From the NCBI GenBank assembly GCA_037447655.1, contig JBBHKE010000407.1:20829-84828 (forward strand): a stretch of 64,000 nt of DNA. Direction: 5' to 3'. The notes beneath the pieces are model-generated. The model was given only the letters and a program-made list of their open reading frames with translations, made no database searches and was not told the origin of the DNA. Below are positions 21,745-31,610 of the stretch, piece by piece. Within the stretch, counting starts at the first letter, position 1, and each line of letters opens with the position of its first letter. The DNA comes from Zygnema cylindricum (Eukaryota > Streptophyta > Zygnematophyceae > Zygnematales > Zygnemataceae). Made by a program: the position numbers and the translations under genes.

Positions 21745-23870
21745 TCAGTTGGATCTAACACACAAAAAATCACTAATAATTGAAGCCGCTAGTGATCTCC
21801 TCTTCTTTGTTAACGTGTTCCCGGCATCCGAAAATTTGCATTCAGACATGGAACTAGAAGCCGGAATAGCTAGAATAGATCTAGCAACACCGGCTAGAAT
21901 AGGAAATCCTCTTTCTTTCGCACGTACATTTGATATTTTTTTCCACCATTCAAGTATGTTAAAGTTCAATCTTTCCTCGTTCGTTAATTTTTAATCAAAA
22001 TAACTTTTCAATTCGTCACTAACGAGTGTTTTTTTGTCGGTGGTAATAAAAACCTAATTTTCGTCATTGCTCTCACCAAAAAAATTGTGGAAACCGTCCA
22101 TACTTTGCGATGTTTTTTGTTTTTTTGTGATACGTTGAGGACTAGCGAAATCAACGTCATCGTATAGGTCGTTTGCGTGTTCTCAAAGTTTGACCCTCGC
22201 GCTTTCAATTTTGGTTTTCGATACCTCAATTATTTCAAGCTTTTGTTTTGTCGGGGATCTAATAGAGCCGCGATAATATGATACTCATGATGGCTCCACT
22301 TTGGTAGCGCAAATTTCATAAAAAGTTCTTTCAATTTTTGTAAGTTTGGGGAATCGGCCGGGCATTCTTTTTCACCGTCATTGTAAGATGTTTTTCTTAT
22401 CCTACAATGGTTATGGAGAGACGATAGTTCAAACAAAACCAAATGTGAAGTTGGTTCCTTGAAATTTTCCAACATTAGGGTCGCTTCTTGAAACTTTTCC
22501 AAAAATCGTATAAGTTCGGTAAGGTGAGTCTTATCGATACAAGCAAAAAGTATCAATTTACTTTTTGTTTATCTCATTGAATGCGTCGTAACTACTCTTA
22601 AGCATTCGGAGCAAAGAATTCCACCGCGTTGCGTTTTCTTGTTTTAAAGTGTTTTTCAAAAGATTTTGTAAATTACTATGTTTCAAAAACGTGACCAATG
22701 ATTAACACGCGTCTATTAGATCAAACAATTCAAGAACTTTCACCTCGTAGTTGTATTTTTTGGAATTTCCGCTCTTGTTCAAAATCGTTGTCACAATTGT
22801 AGCAATTTTATGGTCCGTGCAAGGTATCCAAGTAAACATATTTGGTAGACCTTCAGCCGCACACATGTTAGAGCCACCGTCGTTCACAACAACCCAACAA
22901 TTTTCCAAAACATCAAAATTGGACATTTCAAAATTGGTCAAACAATTTTTGAAAGTCATTAAAACATTTTCCGTCGTATGTTTCTCCTCCGGAAAATGGT
23001 CGACTTGAAGCGTCCGTGAATGAAGTTTAAATTTTTTGTCAATAAAATGAGCAGTTATTGACATGAATGAGGTTCTTTTAATTATAATGAGGTTCTTTTA
23101 ATTGTCGCGGTCCAGAGATCGGTCGTAAATGCGACGAAAATATTGTTATCAATATTTTGTTTTTGTTTTGGGATGATCAAACTACGAATATCTTTGGCAA
23201 ATGATACAATGTAGTTTTAACGCTATTGACAGACTGGAGTAGTTGGTCGATGTCAACACTTTTGTTGGACGAAACACCAACATGAAATAATGCTTGACAA
23301 AATGCTTGAAAACTTGAGAACAAAAAAAAAACAATAAGAAAATATCATACAATTACTAACCATGATCAATAAATAAGGTTTATACCAAAACAATATCATG
23401 ACAAACCAAATAATAGTAAAAAAATAAAAACAAGCGTACCAATATAAATTATAGATAAAAAAATAGTGATGAAGCTCAAGAATATAATTTTATTAACGAA
23501 ACAAGTTATAATGACATAGTCATTAAAGCCATCCTAAATGGAAATCAAAATATATAATAATTGAACCGTCGACCATCGAAAATGGTGGAAGGTCCTGGCA
23601 ACACATCAACGCCACCATTTTTGCTATTTTTTTCTGTCACTCGTTTTCGTTTGCGTTTTTGAAAGAAACTTACGAAGAAGTCCTCTAAGACTATCGTGTC
23701 GGCAAAAGTTGAACATGTGTGAGTGTTAATTATTGAAGTATCGTTTGTTGACTTGTATTGATAAACTATGAAACATGTAGTACAAGCCACAAAACCTCCC
23801 CCTTTACTATATATTTGTTTGATGTTTTAGTTTCATAGACATGTTCAAATTTTTTCCAACAACTTGAAGT
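21745..23870 (-). pseudogene. hAT-superfamily transposase, degenerate
   Basis: On the minus strand there is a BED zinc-finger remnant: W-K-K-F at about 23866, then after a frameshift ACTTC...H-x4-C at 23790-23710. A central RNase-H-fold part at 23064-22702 follows (SITAHFIDKKFKLHSRTL, then VVNDGGSNMCAAEG and C-T-D-H-K, matching the VTVDNASNN...CAAHILNL region of hAT). A later domain is at 22556-22230, and the C-terminal dimerisation domain at 21969-21745 (EWWKK, LAGVARSILAIPASSS, SECKFSDAGNTLTKKRRSL, against the family LARDILAIPASSVASERVFS). Blocks are separated by stops and frameshifts, so it is inactive. Terminal repeats were not found. Confidence 0.8.
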
Positions 23871-24059
23871 GGCCCTGCTTTCTTTCACTATGTAATACTG
23901 AGCAATTTCACCATTTTTTGATTTTTGAAGTTTGTTTTGGATTATAGTTTTAAGAGAAGCGAGAATGCTTTTCTCTATTTTGGTGTATGACTAGGTTTTG
24001 TTTGAATTGTGGTCAAGTTTCTCTAACTGAAATAACAATTCAATTTATCAATTTATTGT

Positions 24060-24360
24060 TTGAAACATGTGAGTAAGCTAATAATTAGGATTTGTCGTGG
24101 GAAATTGACGTAACAATTTGATTTCCGTTGATTTATTAATCAATAATTAACACATGTAGCATGACATTGATATAATAATATGATATATTTGTGGAAACAC
24201 GGTATAAAACGCATAATTAGCACTTTACAATAATGTACGATATATGAGTAAACCAATATTTACGATCTGTCACGTGATATTGACATAATAATTTGACATG
24301 TTTTCGAAAACACGTAAAAAGTGCATAATTAACACTTTACAATAGATTACGATCTGCAAC
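24060..24360. repeat. Two diverged direct copies of a ~110-bp AT-rich unit
   Basis: The series 'gcataattagcactttacaataatgtacgat' near 24210 recurs as 'gcataattaacactttacaatagattacgat' near 24325, with 'gacataataatttgacatg'-like sequence before each copy. Function unknown. Confidence 0.45.
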
Positions 24361-25592
24361 CTTTAAATTTTAGTAAGATTCGTGAAATGAATAGTGTCTG
24401 TACCATGTCAGATTTGCAACGCTAATCATGATGTCACGTACTTCCACAATACCAAAAGTACTAAGCACAATAATGTTGAAAAAAAAAGTACAATTTTTTT
24501 TTTTATTATTATTATTTTTGTAGTGTTGTGTATTGGTAAAAAACTTATTGCGATAGCACCGATACCAGTAGTTATCGGTTATCGAACGGTCAGAGGTCCC
24601 GATATATCGGTTCGAGACCAACAAAATCCATATCAGCGATAACTTAAAGAATATATATAGTATGCATACTATAGTACTTTATAATATACTCTATCACAGT
24701 ATTTACATTATATAGCGTGGCATGCCACGTACAACAATTTGACTGGTAATTATTACGGGCAGCACAGCACGTCAACGGAGACAATTTTAAAATAATACTT
24801 TATAGTTCTAAAACTATACTACCGAAACAAAAAAATTAAAAAAACCCTAAAATTCGAGAATCAAACTAAAAAAAAAAAACGAACAGACGAGCAGAACAGA
24901 CTGAAATGTCGATATCCAATTCATACGTGTTTTATCTTTTTTACGAAAACTACGTAGTATTCGTCTTTTTCATACTTTTTGTATAATTCGTGTAAATTTC
25001 GTTGTACGGCCATGTACAAAAACAAACGGAAAGGTTATTCTCAAAAAATCCTAAAAATTCTTAAAAAGTACGGAAATTTATCAGAAATGTACGAAATTGA
25101 ATGAAAGTGTACCTAAAATACCTTTAGTACATAATATATATGGCAGCCATACTAAAATATAAAGGAACGTACGGCAATGTACCTTAGAAACCCTAAAAAA
25201 ATTGTAATTTTTTTTCAAGTCAAATCGAGTCTTTCAAATAAAAAGAATTGGTCCAACAGGATAGAACAAATTTCACAGCAAAAAAAAATCAGATTTTATA
25301 TTCACAAAAACGAAGATAAAAAAGTACAAAAAGGAATGATCATGTGCATCGATTATTTCACCGTTCCTAAATGCTGCTCTAAAAGCTATAAACAAATAAA
25401 AACAATACATTTTTTTTTCTAAGAAACAAAAATAGTTGTTGGTTGTTTGGTCTTCGTGTTTTGTGTTTCTAATTTTCTTAACTTTTCAGTTCGCATATTC
25501 TATTTAAAATAACCTATTTCTTGTATTCTAATATCTCTTTGGGCAAAAAAAATCGAAGTCCCAAAACTTGTCAGGTGAATTGTTTTTTTAGG
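24361..25592. other. AT-rich DNA, no gene recognised
   Basis: Short frames here have no recognisable domain. If the exon at 25757-25899 belongs to a live gene, this stretch would be its downstream intron on the minus strand, but I did not find the next phosphatase exon. Confidence 0.4.
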
Positions 25593-25756
25593 AGGGAGAG
25601 GGAGAGGAAGAGAGTGAGGGAGAGAGAAGGAGAATGAGAGAGAGAAGAGAGAAAGGGGCGGAGAGAGAGGGGAGAGAGAGCAAGAGAGATAGAGAGGGGA
25701 GCAGAGAGAGAGGGGAAGAGATAGAGAGAGGGGGAGTGAGATAGAGGGAGAGAGAC
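25593..25756. repeat. (GA)n-rich microsatellite
   Basis: A purine strand of gagaga/gggaga words about 160 bp long directly follows the exon donor site on the minus strand, where it reads as a pyrimidine tract. It may form triplex (H-DNA). Confidence 0.8.
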
Positions 25757-25899
25757 CTCCTAACACTGGTGTCCACAAGACAACCGTCGAAATCGAAAGC
25801 TGCGATCTTATTGGCCGCTGTCACGTCCCCTTCCTGCGGACGTGACAGCGGTATATCTATGATATACCCAGTGGGAAGTCTCCTCTTTGGTATGTCTTG
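25757..25899 (-). CDS. Exon of a probable polynucleotide 3'-phosphatase (PNKP/ZDP-like)
   Basis: On the minus strand a pyrimidine-rich acceptor (cctttttccaccag) precedes an open exon of 47 codons plus two bases, ending at AG|GT. The translation starts QDIPKRRLPTGYIID and contains ANKIAAFDFDGCLVDTSVR. The FDFDG motif with flanking K-I-A-A-x and TSV-K/R-R is motif I (DxDG, nucleophile Asp) of the HAD-type phosphatase that removes 3'-phosphates from DNA breaks in PNKP and plant ZDP. Family members go on with a WSL-x-YP motif, which should be in the next exon; I did not find it downstream. The donor GTCTCT is weak and leads into a CT repeat. It could be a gene fragment. The family call rests on about 20 residues. 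Confidence 0.5.
25815..25851. other. Perfect 14-bp inverted repeat inside the phosphatase-like exon
   Basis: CCGCTGTCACGTCC (25815-25828) and GGACGTGACAGCGG (25838-25851) are exact complements around a 9-nt loop. The stem contains two ACGT cores. Confidence 0.8.
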
Positions 25900-26610
25900 C
25901 TGGTGGAAAAAGGTACATGTTTGAAATCAAATTTGAACTACTTAAATCAACATTTAATTAATGTAGCAACTTAAACAATAAAAATTGGAGTAACCTGTTA
26001 AAGGTAAAAAAAGTCAAAACTATATATGGTGTGAGAATCAAGCAACCATTTTTGTCGCATTCACAAATGTAATAGAAAAATGTTATTTACCTTAGGCACC
26101 ATTTTAAGAGCAAACACATGAACATTAGGCAACTCTATAAATAGTTTCATAGCGCCTATAGTTTGTGAGAGAGAAAGTGTTTTCAAAAATCATAAAACTT
26201 ATAAAAACTATAAACTCATAAAAACTTATAAAAAGTTATGATGAAATGGTGATTGCTGGAATTGCCCTCCAAGGCTCTACTAAGGCCTCCTTATTGTTTT
26301 GTAATAATACTAATATAAATTAATATGTGTTAATTAAATATAGTTGGTAGCATTCTGCATACAGGGAAGCCTGTGGTTTAAGTGACTAAAGGGGTCTAAA
26401 GTTTAAAAATAGAGTGACGGTAAAAAGGAGGAAATACAAGTCACTGTAAAATGTCATAAATACATTATCATTATTAGTAACAATTAGTAATTATTACTAA
26501 TTATTAGTAATCATTAGTATTTATTAGTGATTAGGATCCCATGCAAAAATAAAATAAAAAATTGGTTTGTCCGTATCCAGGTACAGTACTTGGACAGATA
26601 TATTATTATA
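25900..26610. other. AT-rich DNA, no gene recognised
   Basis: Would be the upstream intron of the phosphatase-like exon on the minus strand. It contains repeated 'ataaaaactta' words (26195-26240) and 'attattagtaa' words (26465-26530). No splice-flanked coding segment with a known domain was seen. Confidence 0.4.
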
Positions 26611-26877
26611 TTATATAATATGAGAGAGTGGCCGACTTTATTAAAAAGCGCGATGGTAAACCATCTGAGTCCATAGAAACAAAAAGAAGTAGCATTGCTA
26701 AAACTAAAAAAAACACATAACAAGGGAATAAACAGAAAGGAAAATCAAGGCAAAAACTACGAATATACGAAAGGATGGCAGGGAAGTCGAAAACATCCAA
26801 AAAAGGAAAACCTAACAAACAAACCATCAAAGGAAAAAGCTAACACGTAGCAAAAAACACCCAACATAACTAAGAAT

Positions 26878-29800
26878 TTACGGAAAGCAACCACGTAAGT
26901 CCCCGAATCCCGGAGGAGCACGAGGAGGAAGTTCCGGAACACGCCGGCGATCCATAACACCAATAGACGATCGAAGTAATATAGAAGCCAACACTCGTTG
27001 TAGGGCCACAGAAAAACGTTGACCATAAAAAGAAGTAAGGACTGAAACAGGAGGGCTCCCAGGTCCTCGCCTCTCGAACGAGCGCCGACCACAAGTACGG
27101 AAAAACTCGTCCAAAGCCACACCCAAACAACCAAATATCTCGACCGCCATCGGAATGAAGCCATCCATAGCGTCGCGATGGGCATAATCACGCTCTTTCC
27201 TTTTAGCTGCGTCACGGGCAGCCACTCCCATATGCCGAGCCGCTTGGTTGACGATTGTAGTTGAGGTAGGGTTCGTTAAAACAATGTCACCAAATGTACG
27301 ACGCGCACCATCAAGTAATACAAGGTCGATCCGGCGCGAAGGAATAATGTGAGAGACCTCGCGACGAACAGAAAATCCCCCCTCAGAAGCGATAGTAGCA
27401 ATGGTGTCTCGAATCGTGTCGTGCGCATGAATCAACTCGCCCCCGTGGGAGCAACGAAGCAAATGGACCCCGTCAGGCTCGAGAACGTGGCCGCAGGAGC
27501 AAACAAGTGAGCCAAGCAAAGGTGGGTGAGGGAGGCCAAGCCGGAACCTAAGGGCCGTGGTGAACTGAGCAGGGGTGAAACGAAGAGTGGATAAGATAGG
27601 GACGGCCAATAGCCAAGCTCCAGCCAGGTCCGCCACAAGATAGAAAACGTGCACGTGAAGAATTGGAAGGAAGCGCCTGAAGAAGCTCGGATTTAATAGC
27701 GGCGACAACCCGATCAGAAATGGATTCCTGAAACGTGCAACTGATGTAGTAACGAGAGTGGAAAAAATCGGCATGTCCTCGATAGCAGCCGGAGTAAGAG
27801 AACTTGATGCATCCAAAAGGGACCGCTGGAAGGCGAGCTCACCATCCGAAACACGGGGAACCACGGCCGCAAGAATAGGAGTGTCCCCGGCCAAAAAACG
27901 AGAGACAATAGTGGAAGCAACAAGGCACCAACTCCCCAAATAGGCGGCTGGAGCAACACGCGCCGTTGAGAGTAAACCCAAACCGCCAGCCGAGACAAGA
28001 AGAGAGGCTTGGATGCGAGAGGCTTGGATGCGTGCCGCAGGCCCAGACTCGCGATCAAAAGCTCCACGGCCCGACAAAGTATGGAGGACATCCATAAGCC
28101 GATCATCGAATGCAAGAATTGAGGACAAAAAGGATGGGGTGGGAGGGGAAGTCCGAGTAAGGTAGGTGGGCCGGTGAGGGAAACACCGAGTGAGAAGAGC
28201 AAAGGCCACTTGGGGATCAAAAAGGTGAGGAAGGTCGTCCACGTGGGATAAATCTGTTTGAAGAGCGGAATCAAGCAATGTTGTGACGTATGGATCGGAA
28301 CCAAGTGGGCAACCCAACACACGAATGCCTTCAGAAGGAGGAGGAGTCTGAAAACCAAGAGGGGGAGTGAAAGGAGGAGGAAAAGGACATGGGGACCAAA
28401 CAACACACTTAGAGGGTTGGACCGAAAGATTGAGTTCGGCCAAGCGAGCCTTGAAAAAATCATAGGCCGGTATAACTTGATCTGAAGGACCAATAATGTG
28501 TGTGTCATCTGCAATTTAAGGGAAGAGGCAAGAAGGATAAGCAGTTGCGGAAGCTCAGAGGGCGCAGTAATGGGCTAGGGCAAACAAAGGGCCCCCAAGA
28601 GGATCACCCTGACGAGTGCCAGTCGTGGAGGAAAAAAGGACCAAATCATCATCACTGGAGAAAGAGAGGCTACTGCTCAGTGAATAAAAAGCTCTCACAA
28701 AAGGAAATATCTGGACAATCGGGGAAGGTGCAGCCATAAGCTCCGAAAAAATTGCATTCCGATCCATTGTATTAAAGACATTAGAAACGTCCACCTGAAG
28801 GACTAACCAATCCGGATGGGCATCTAACAAAGCCCGGATCCCATGGACCACGACCTCACAACCCCCCTAAGTTGCCACTCCGAACTGATGAGGAGAGAAA
28901 TAATCATGGAAAGCGGGCTGGAGCTGGATGCAGATAGCGCGAGCCACCAACCGGTACAATACCTCGCCCACTGCAATAAGGCGGATTCCCCCATTGGGTT
29001 TGGTGACAGCTACGAGGCGGGAGGTCGTGAGGAGGTCACATATACGGTGCCAGCCGCAGTAAGGGAACAAACTCGAAAAAACATATCAAAACCTCGGGCA
29101 CCAGATTCCGGAGGCAAAACGTCGCGAAATAGCTCATAAACAGTGCCCGAAGGACCCCCCGCTGAAAGATGTGGAGAAGTCGTAAGGGCTTTAATAAAGG
29201 AGTCTCGATCCAAGATCAAACACTCTAGCGGCTCGAAGGTGTGAATAGAGGGGGACTGAGGGGTAGGAGCTGGTGGATGAAGAGCCCGGAGAATCTCAAC
29301 AGTCGCGGCAGACCGAGGAGCAGGATTAAATGGCTGGAGGGCCCGAACCGCTCGAGGGAGCTCACCCACTCGACCCAAATGAACCGCACGACGATAGGAA
29401 GATGGCACATCTGAAGTCCGAGATGTACGACGTGGAGTGAAAGAAGCACTCGCAACTCGATCCTCGTGCTCGGCATGAAGGGCCCGCCAATCACCTCGAA
29501 GGAAACGTCGACATCGGGCCATAGTTTCTCGGGCCCCGCTACCACCCCCATGGCCAGGTAAGACTAGAATCCAAAGTGAAAACATGAAAAGGAGGTGCCA
29601 AAGTCCAACATCCGCGGGATCCGAATAAATACCAGACAAAGGAAGGTGGAGGGCGTCCTGTTCGATAATCCGCACAGCCATGGGAATCCGCGTGTAAAAT
29701 CGCGGACGGGGGGCCCCCAAATCATAAGCTCCGAGCACGTCTAAATCGCGTACAAATGCCCAATCTTCGCTCGTAGGTCCGGACGGGAGTATGGTGGAAG

Positions 29801-29990
29801 AAAGGGTATTGGAGGAAAGGTCGCTCTGGGCCAAAAATTGTTGACAACTCTTTGTATGTCGGGCAATACCGGCACCGTTCGCGAAATGGTTATGACACCC
29901 GCTACATTCTATCCGTGTTGTGGCTCGTGTGCGAGGTTTAGGTGGAGGAGGTGAACGAGGGAGAAGAGGTGAGGGTGCACGGCCGGACAT
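26878..29990 (-). pseudogene. Zinc finger-RT-RLE polyprotein of the non-LTR element
   Basis: It starts MSGRAPSP at 29990. A C2H2 finger follows (CSGCHNHFANGAGIARHTKSC). Reverse transcriptase blocks are LVAVTKPNGGIRLIAVGE (about 29020), motif A VLQVDVSNVFNT, motif B TGTRQGDPLGGPLFALAHY (about 28600), motif C ADDTHIIG (about 28508) and QPSKCVVW. The C-terminal half is one 521-codon frame (28443-26878) with the knuckle CSCGHVLEPDGVHLLRC and the endonuclease-like SRRIDLVLLDG, FGDIVLTNP and KRKERDYAHR. Breaks: a frameshift near 29040, a TAG at 28867-28869, and stops with a shift at 28555-28500. It is inactive but modestly decayed. Confidence 0.8.
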
Positions 29991-30139
29991 GGTTATTGAA
30001 TGAGAGGGAGAAGCATGGGACTTGATACAAGGAGAGGAAGGGGGAAGTGGGAAGGAGGAAAGGAAACCATGGGAAATAGATGATGGAAATGGTAGTGGGA
30101 CGAAACCTTTTTTTTTTTTTTCCCGGTTGTCTGTGAGCG

Positions 30140-30165
30140 TTTGTGTGTGTGTGTGTGTGTGTGTG

Positions 30166-30199
<34 letters not shown>
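30140..30199. repeat. (GT)n microsatellite
   Basis: About 60 bp of GT with one interruption. It lies about 150 bp upstream (element sense) of the non-LTR start codon, after a T run at 30108-30120. Confidence 0.9.
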
Positions 30200-30200
<1 letters not shown>

Positions 30201-30353
30201 CTGGCGTTAGGGTTTGAGGTGTGTGTAATTTTAGTGAGAGGAAATGGGGTGTTTGGCGTTGAATAGAAGGGGGGAAGGAGTTTAAGGATTACGGATGGGG
30301 GCCGCACCTATGATTTCGCCCGTGGGCGTGCGGTTGGCAGCGGCCGCAGGCCC

Positions 30354-30714
30354 GATCCGCAGGTACATAGTGACGAGTAATAGGAGCTGTCGCGTAGTGA
30401 GGAAGAGGAAGACGACGGATTTCAGATCCGCAGGTACATAGTGACGAGTAATAGGAGCTGTCGTGTAGTGAGGAAGAGGAAGACGACGGATTTCAGATCC
30501 GCAGGTACATAGTGACGAGTAATAGGAGCTGTCGCGTATTGAGGAAGAGGAAGACGACGGATTTCAGATCAGCAGGTACATAGTGACGAGTAATAGGAGC
30601 TGTCGCGTAGTGAGGAAGAGGAAGACGACGGATTTCAGATCCGCAGGTACATAGTGACGAGTAATAGGAGCTGTCGCGTAGTGAGGAAGAGGAAGACGAC
30701 GGATTTCAGATCCG
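30354..30714. repeat. Five tandem 71-bp repeats
   Basis: GATCCGCAGG recurs at 30354, 30425, 30496, 30567 (as GATCAGCAGG) and 30638, with a sixth partial start at 30709: an exact period of 71. Units differ at only a few bases (cgcgtagt/cgtgtagt/cgcgtatt). There are no unique spacers. Each unit has a purine block GAGGAAGAGGAAGACGACGG. Confidence 0.95.
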
Positions 30715-30801
30715 TATTGTTTTATATAATATTATTATCTAGATATAGTATTATATTTGGAGCGTAGGAATGGACATTACGATTCTGTACTCGGCAATGA
30801 T

Positions 30802-31013
30802 CTGATTGGAAGGAAGAGGGTAAGGGGAGTAGAGTAGAGGGAGGGAGAGGGAGAGGGGAGGAGGAGGGAGGGAGAGGGACGGGGGGGCGGAGGGAGGGTA
30901 CCCTCCCTGCACCCACTGCATTTAGTGTGGATTTCAGGGACAGGGAGGGTAGAAAGAGGGAGGAGGAGGGAGGAGGAGGGAGGGGGAGGGGGGGGAGGGG
31001 AGAGGAGCGTTTC
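30802..31013. repeat. Purine-rich (G/A) tract
   Basis: A strand of gggagg/gagagg words of about 210 bp, broken by a short mixed stretch at 30897-30937 that contains the mirrored words ggtaccctccctgc and cagggagggtag. Prone to triplex or G-quadruplex structure. Confidence 0.75.
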
Positions 31014-31398
31014 GCTTTTTCTTCCTTGCTTTATTCCTTCCTATTTATTTATTATTTGAATTCCGCAACGTTCCTGTATCGTCTGCAAATTCGTTTGAAT
31101 ACTGATTTGTTTCCAGTTTGTTTTGAGTTTGTTTTGGGTTTCTTCCAGTTTGTTTCCACTTTATATTGATTGTGTTTCCAGTTTGTTTCCAATTAGTTTT
31201 CAGTTTGTTTTTTTAGTTTGTTTCCACTTTATTTTGAGTTTGTTTTTGAGTTTTTTTCCAGTTTATTTGTTTGTTTGTTAGTTTGTTTTCTGGTAACCGA
31301 GCCTCGAGGATAATAATCTCGCTACACAATCACAAAATGCACAAAATCTATTTTTTCCTGGTTCATTCTGACGAAGTGTTAACAATAATATTTTACTA
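31014..31398. other. T/G-rich 'agtttgttt' degenerate repeat
   Basis: Words of the form 'ccagtttgtttcc' and 'gagtttgttttg' recur from about 31105 to 31290. No gene. Confidence 0.5.
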
Positions 31399-31610
31399 CA
31401 CTGAACGGCTATTGGCGTTCAGAAATAATTAGTATTAGAACTAATTTAGCATAAGTAATTCTATTTCTGATCCAAAAGACATGGACGATTGTAAGCCGCA
31501 AAAAGAGTTGGCGTCAAGAAGATAAATAGTATTAATAACGCTATTTTGTGTCCGAAAGGCAAAAAAAACACAAAGGACTGAATTGGTGTTATTAATAATA
31601 ATAACAATTA
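31399..31610. repeat. MITE-like repeat, left end and core
   Basis: TA followed by CACTGAACGGCTATTGGC at 31397 resembles the reverse complement of the end at 63190. The core 'agaaataattagtat ... ttctatttctgatcc ... ggacgattgt' matches 62798-62878. The right end is unclear. Confidence 0.45.

Larger units (their letters stand above)
26622..30721 (-). mobile_element. RLE-type non-LTR retrotransposon
   Basis: The order on the minus strand is zinc finger, reverse transcriptase, CCHC knuckle, restriction-like endonuclease: the single-ORF plan of R2/NeSL-type elements. There is no N-terminal apurinic endonuclease as in plant L1 LINEs. Proposed limits are the 11-bp direct repeat TTATATAATAT at 26611-26621 and 30722-30732. 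These would place the 71-bp tandem array in the 5' region. The 3' end (minus strand ...TTTTTAATAAAGTCGGCCACTCTCTC) carries AATAAA and no poly(A) tail. The AT-rich repeat could be chance, so outer limits are uncertain while the coding core is firm. Confidence 0.7.

Noticed and set aside
27758-29139. Plus-strand frames across the non-LTR element
   Set aside because: They are shadows of the minus-strand polyprotein, whose RT and endonuclease motifs are clear.
30354-30714. Regular 71-bp array as a CRISPR-like repeat
   Set aside because: Units are contiguous with no unique spacers, and the setting is eukaryotic.
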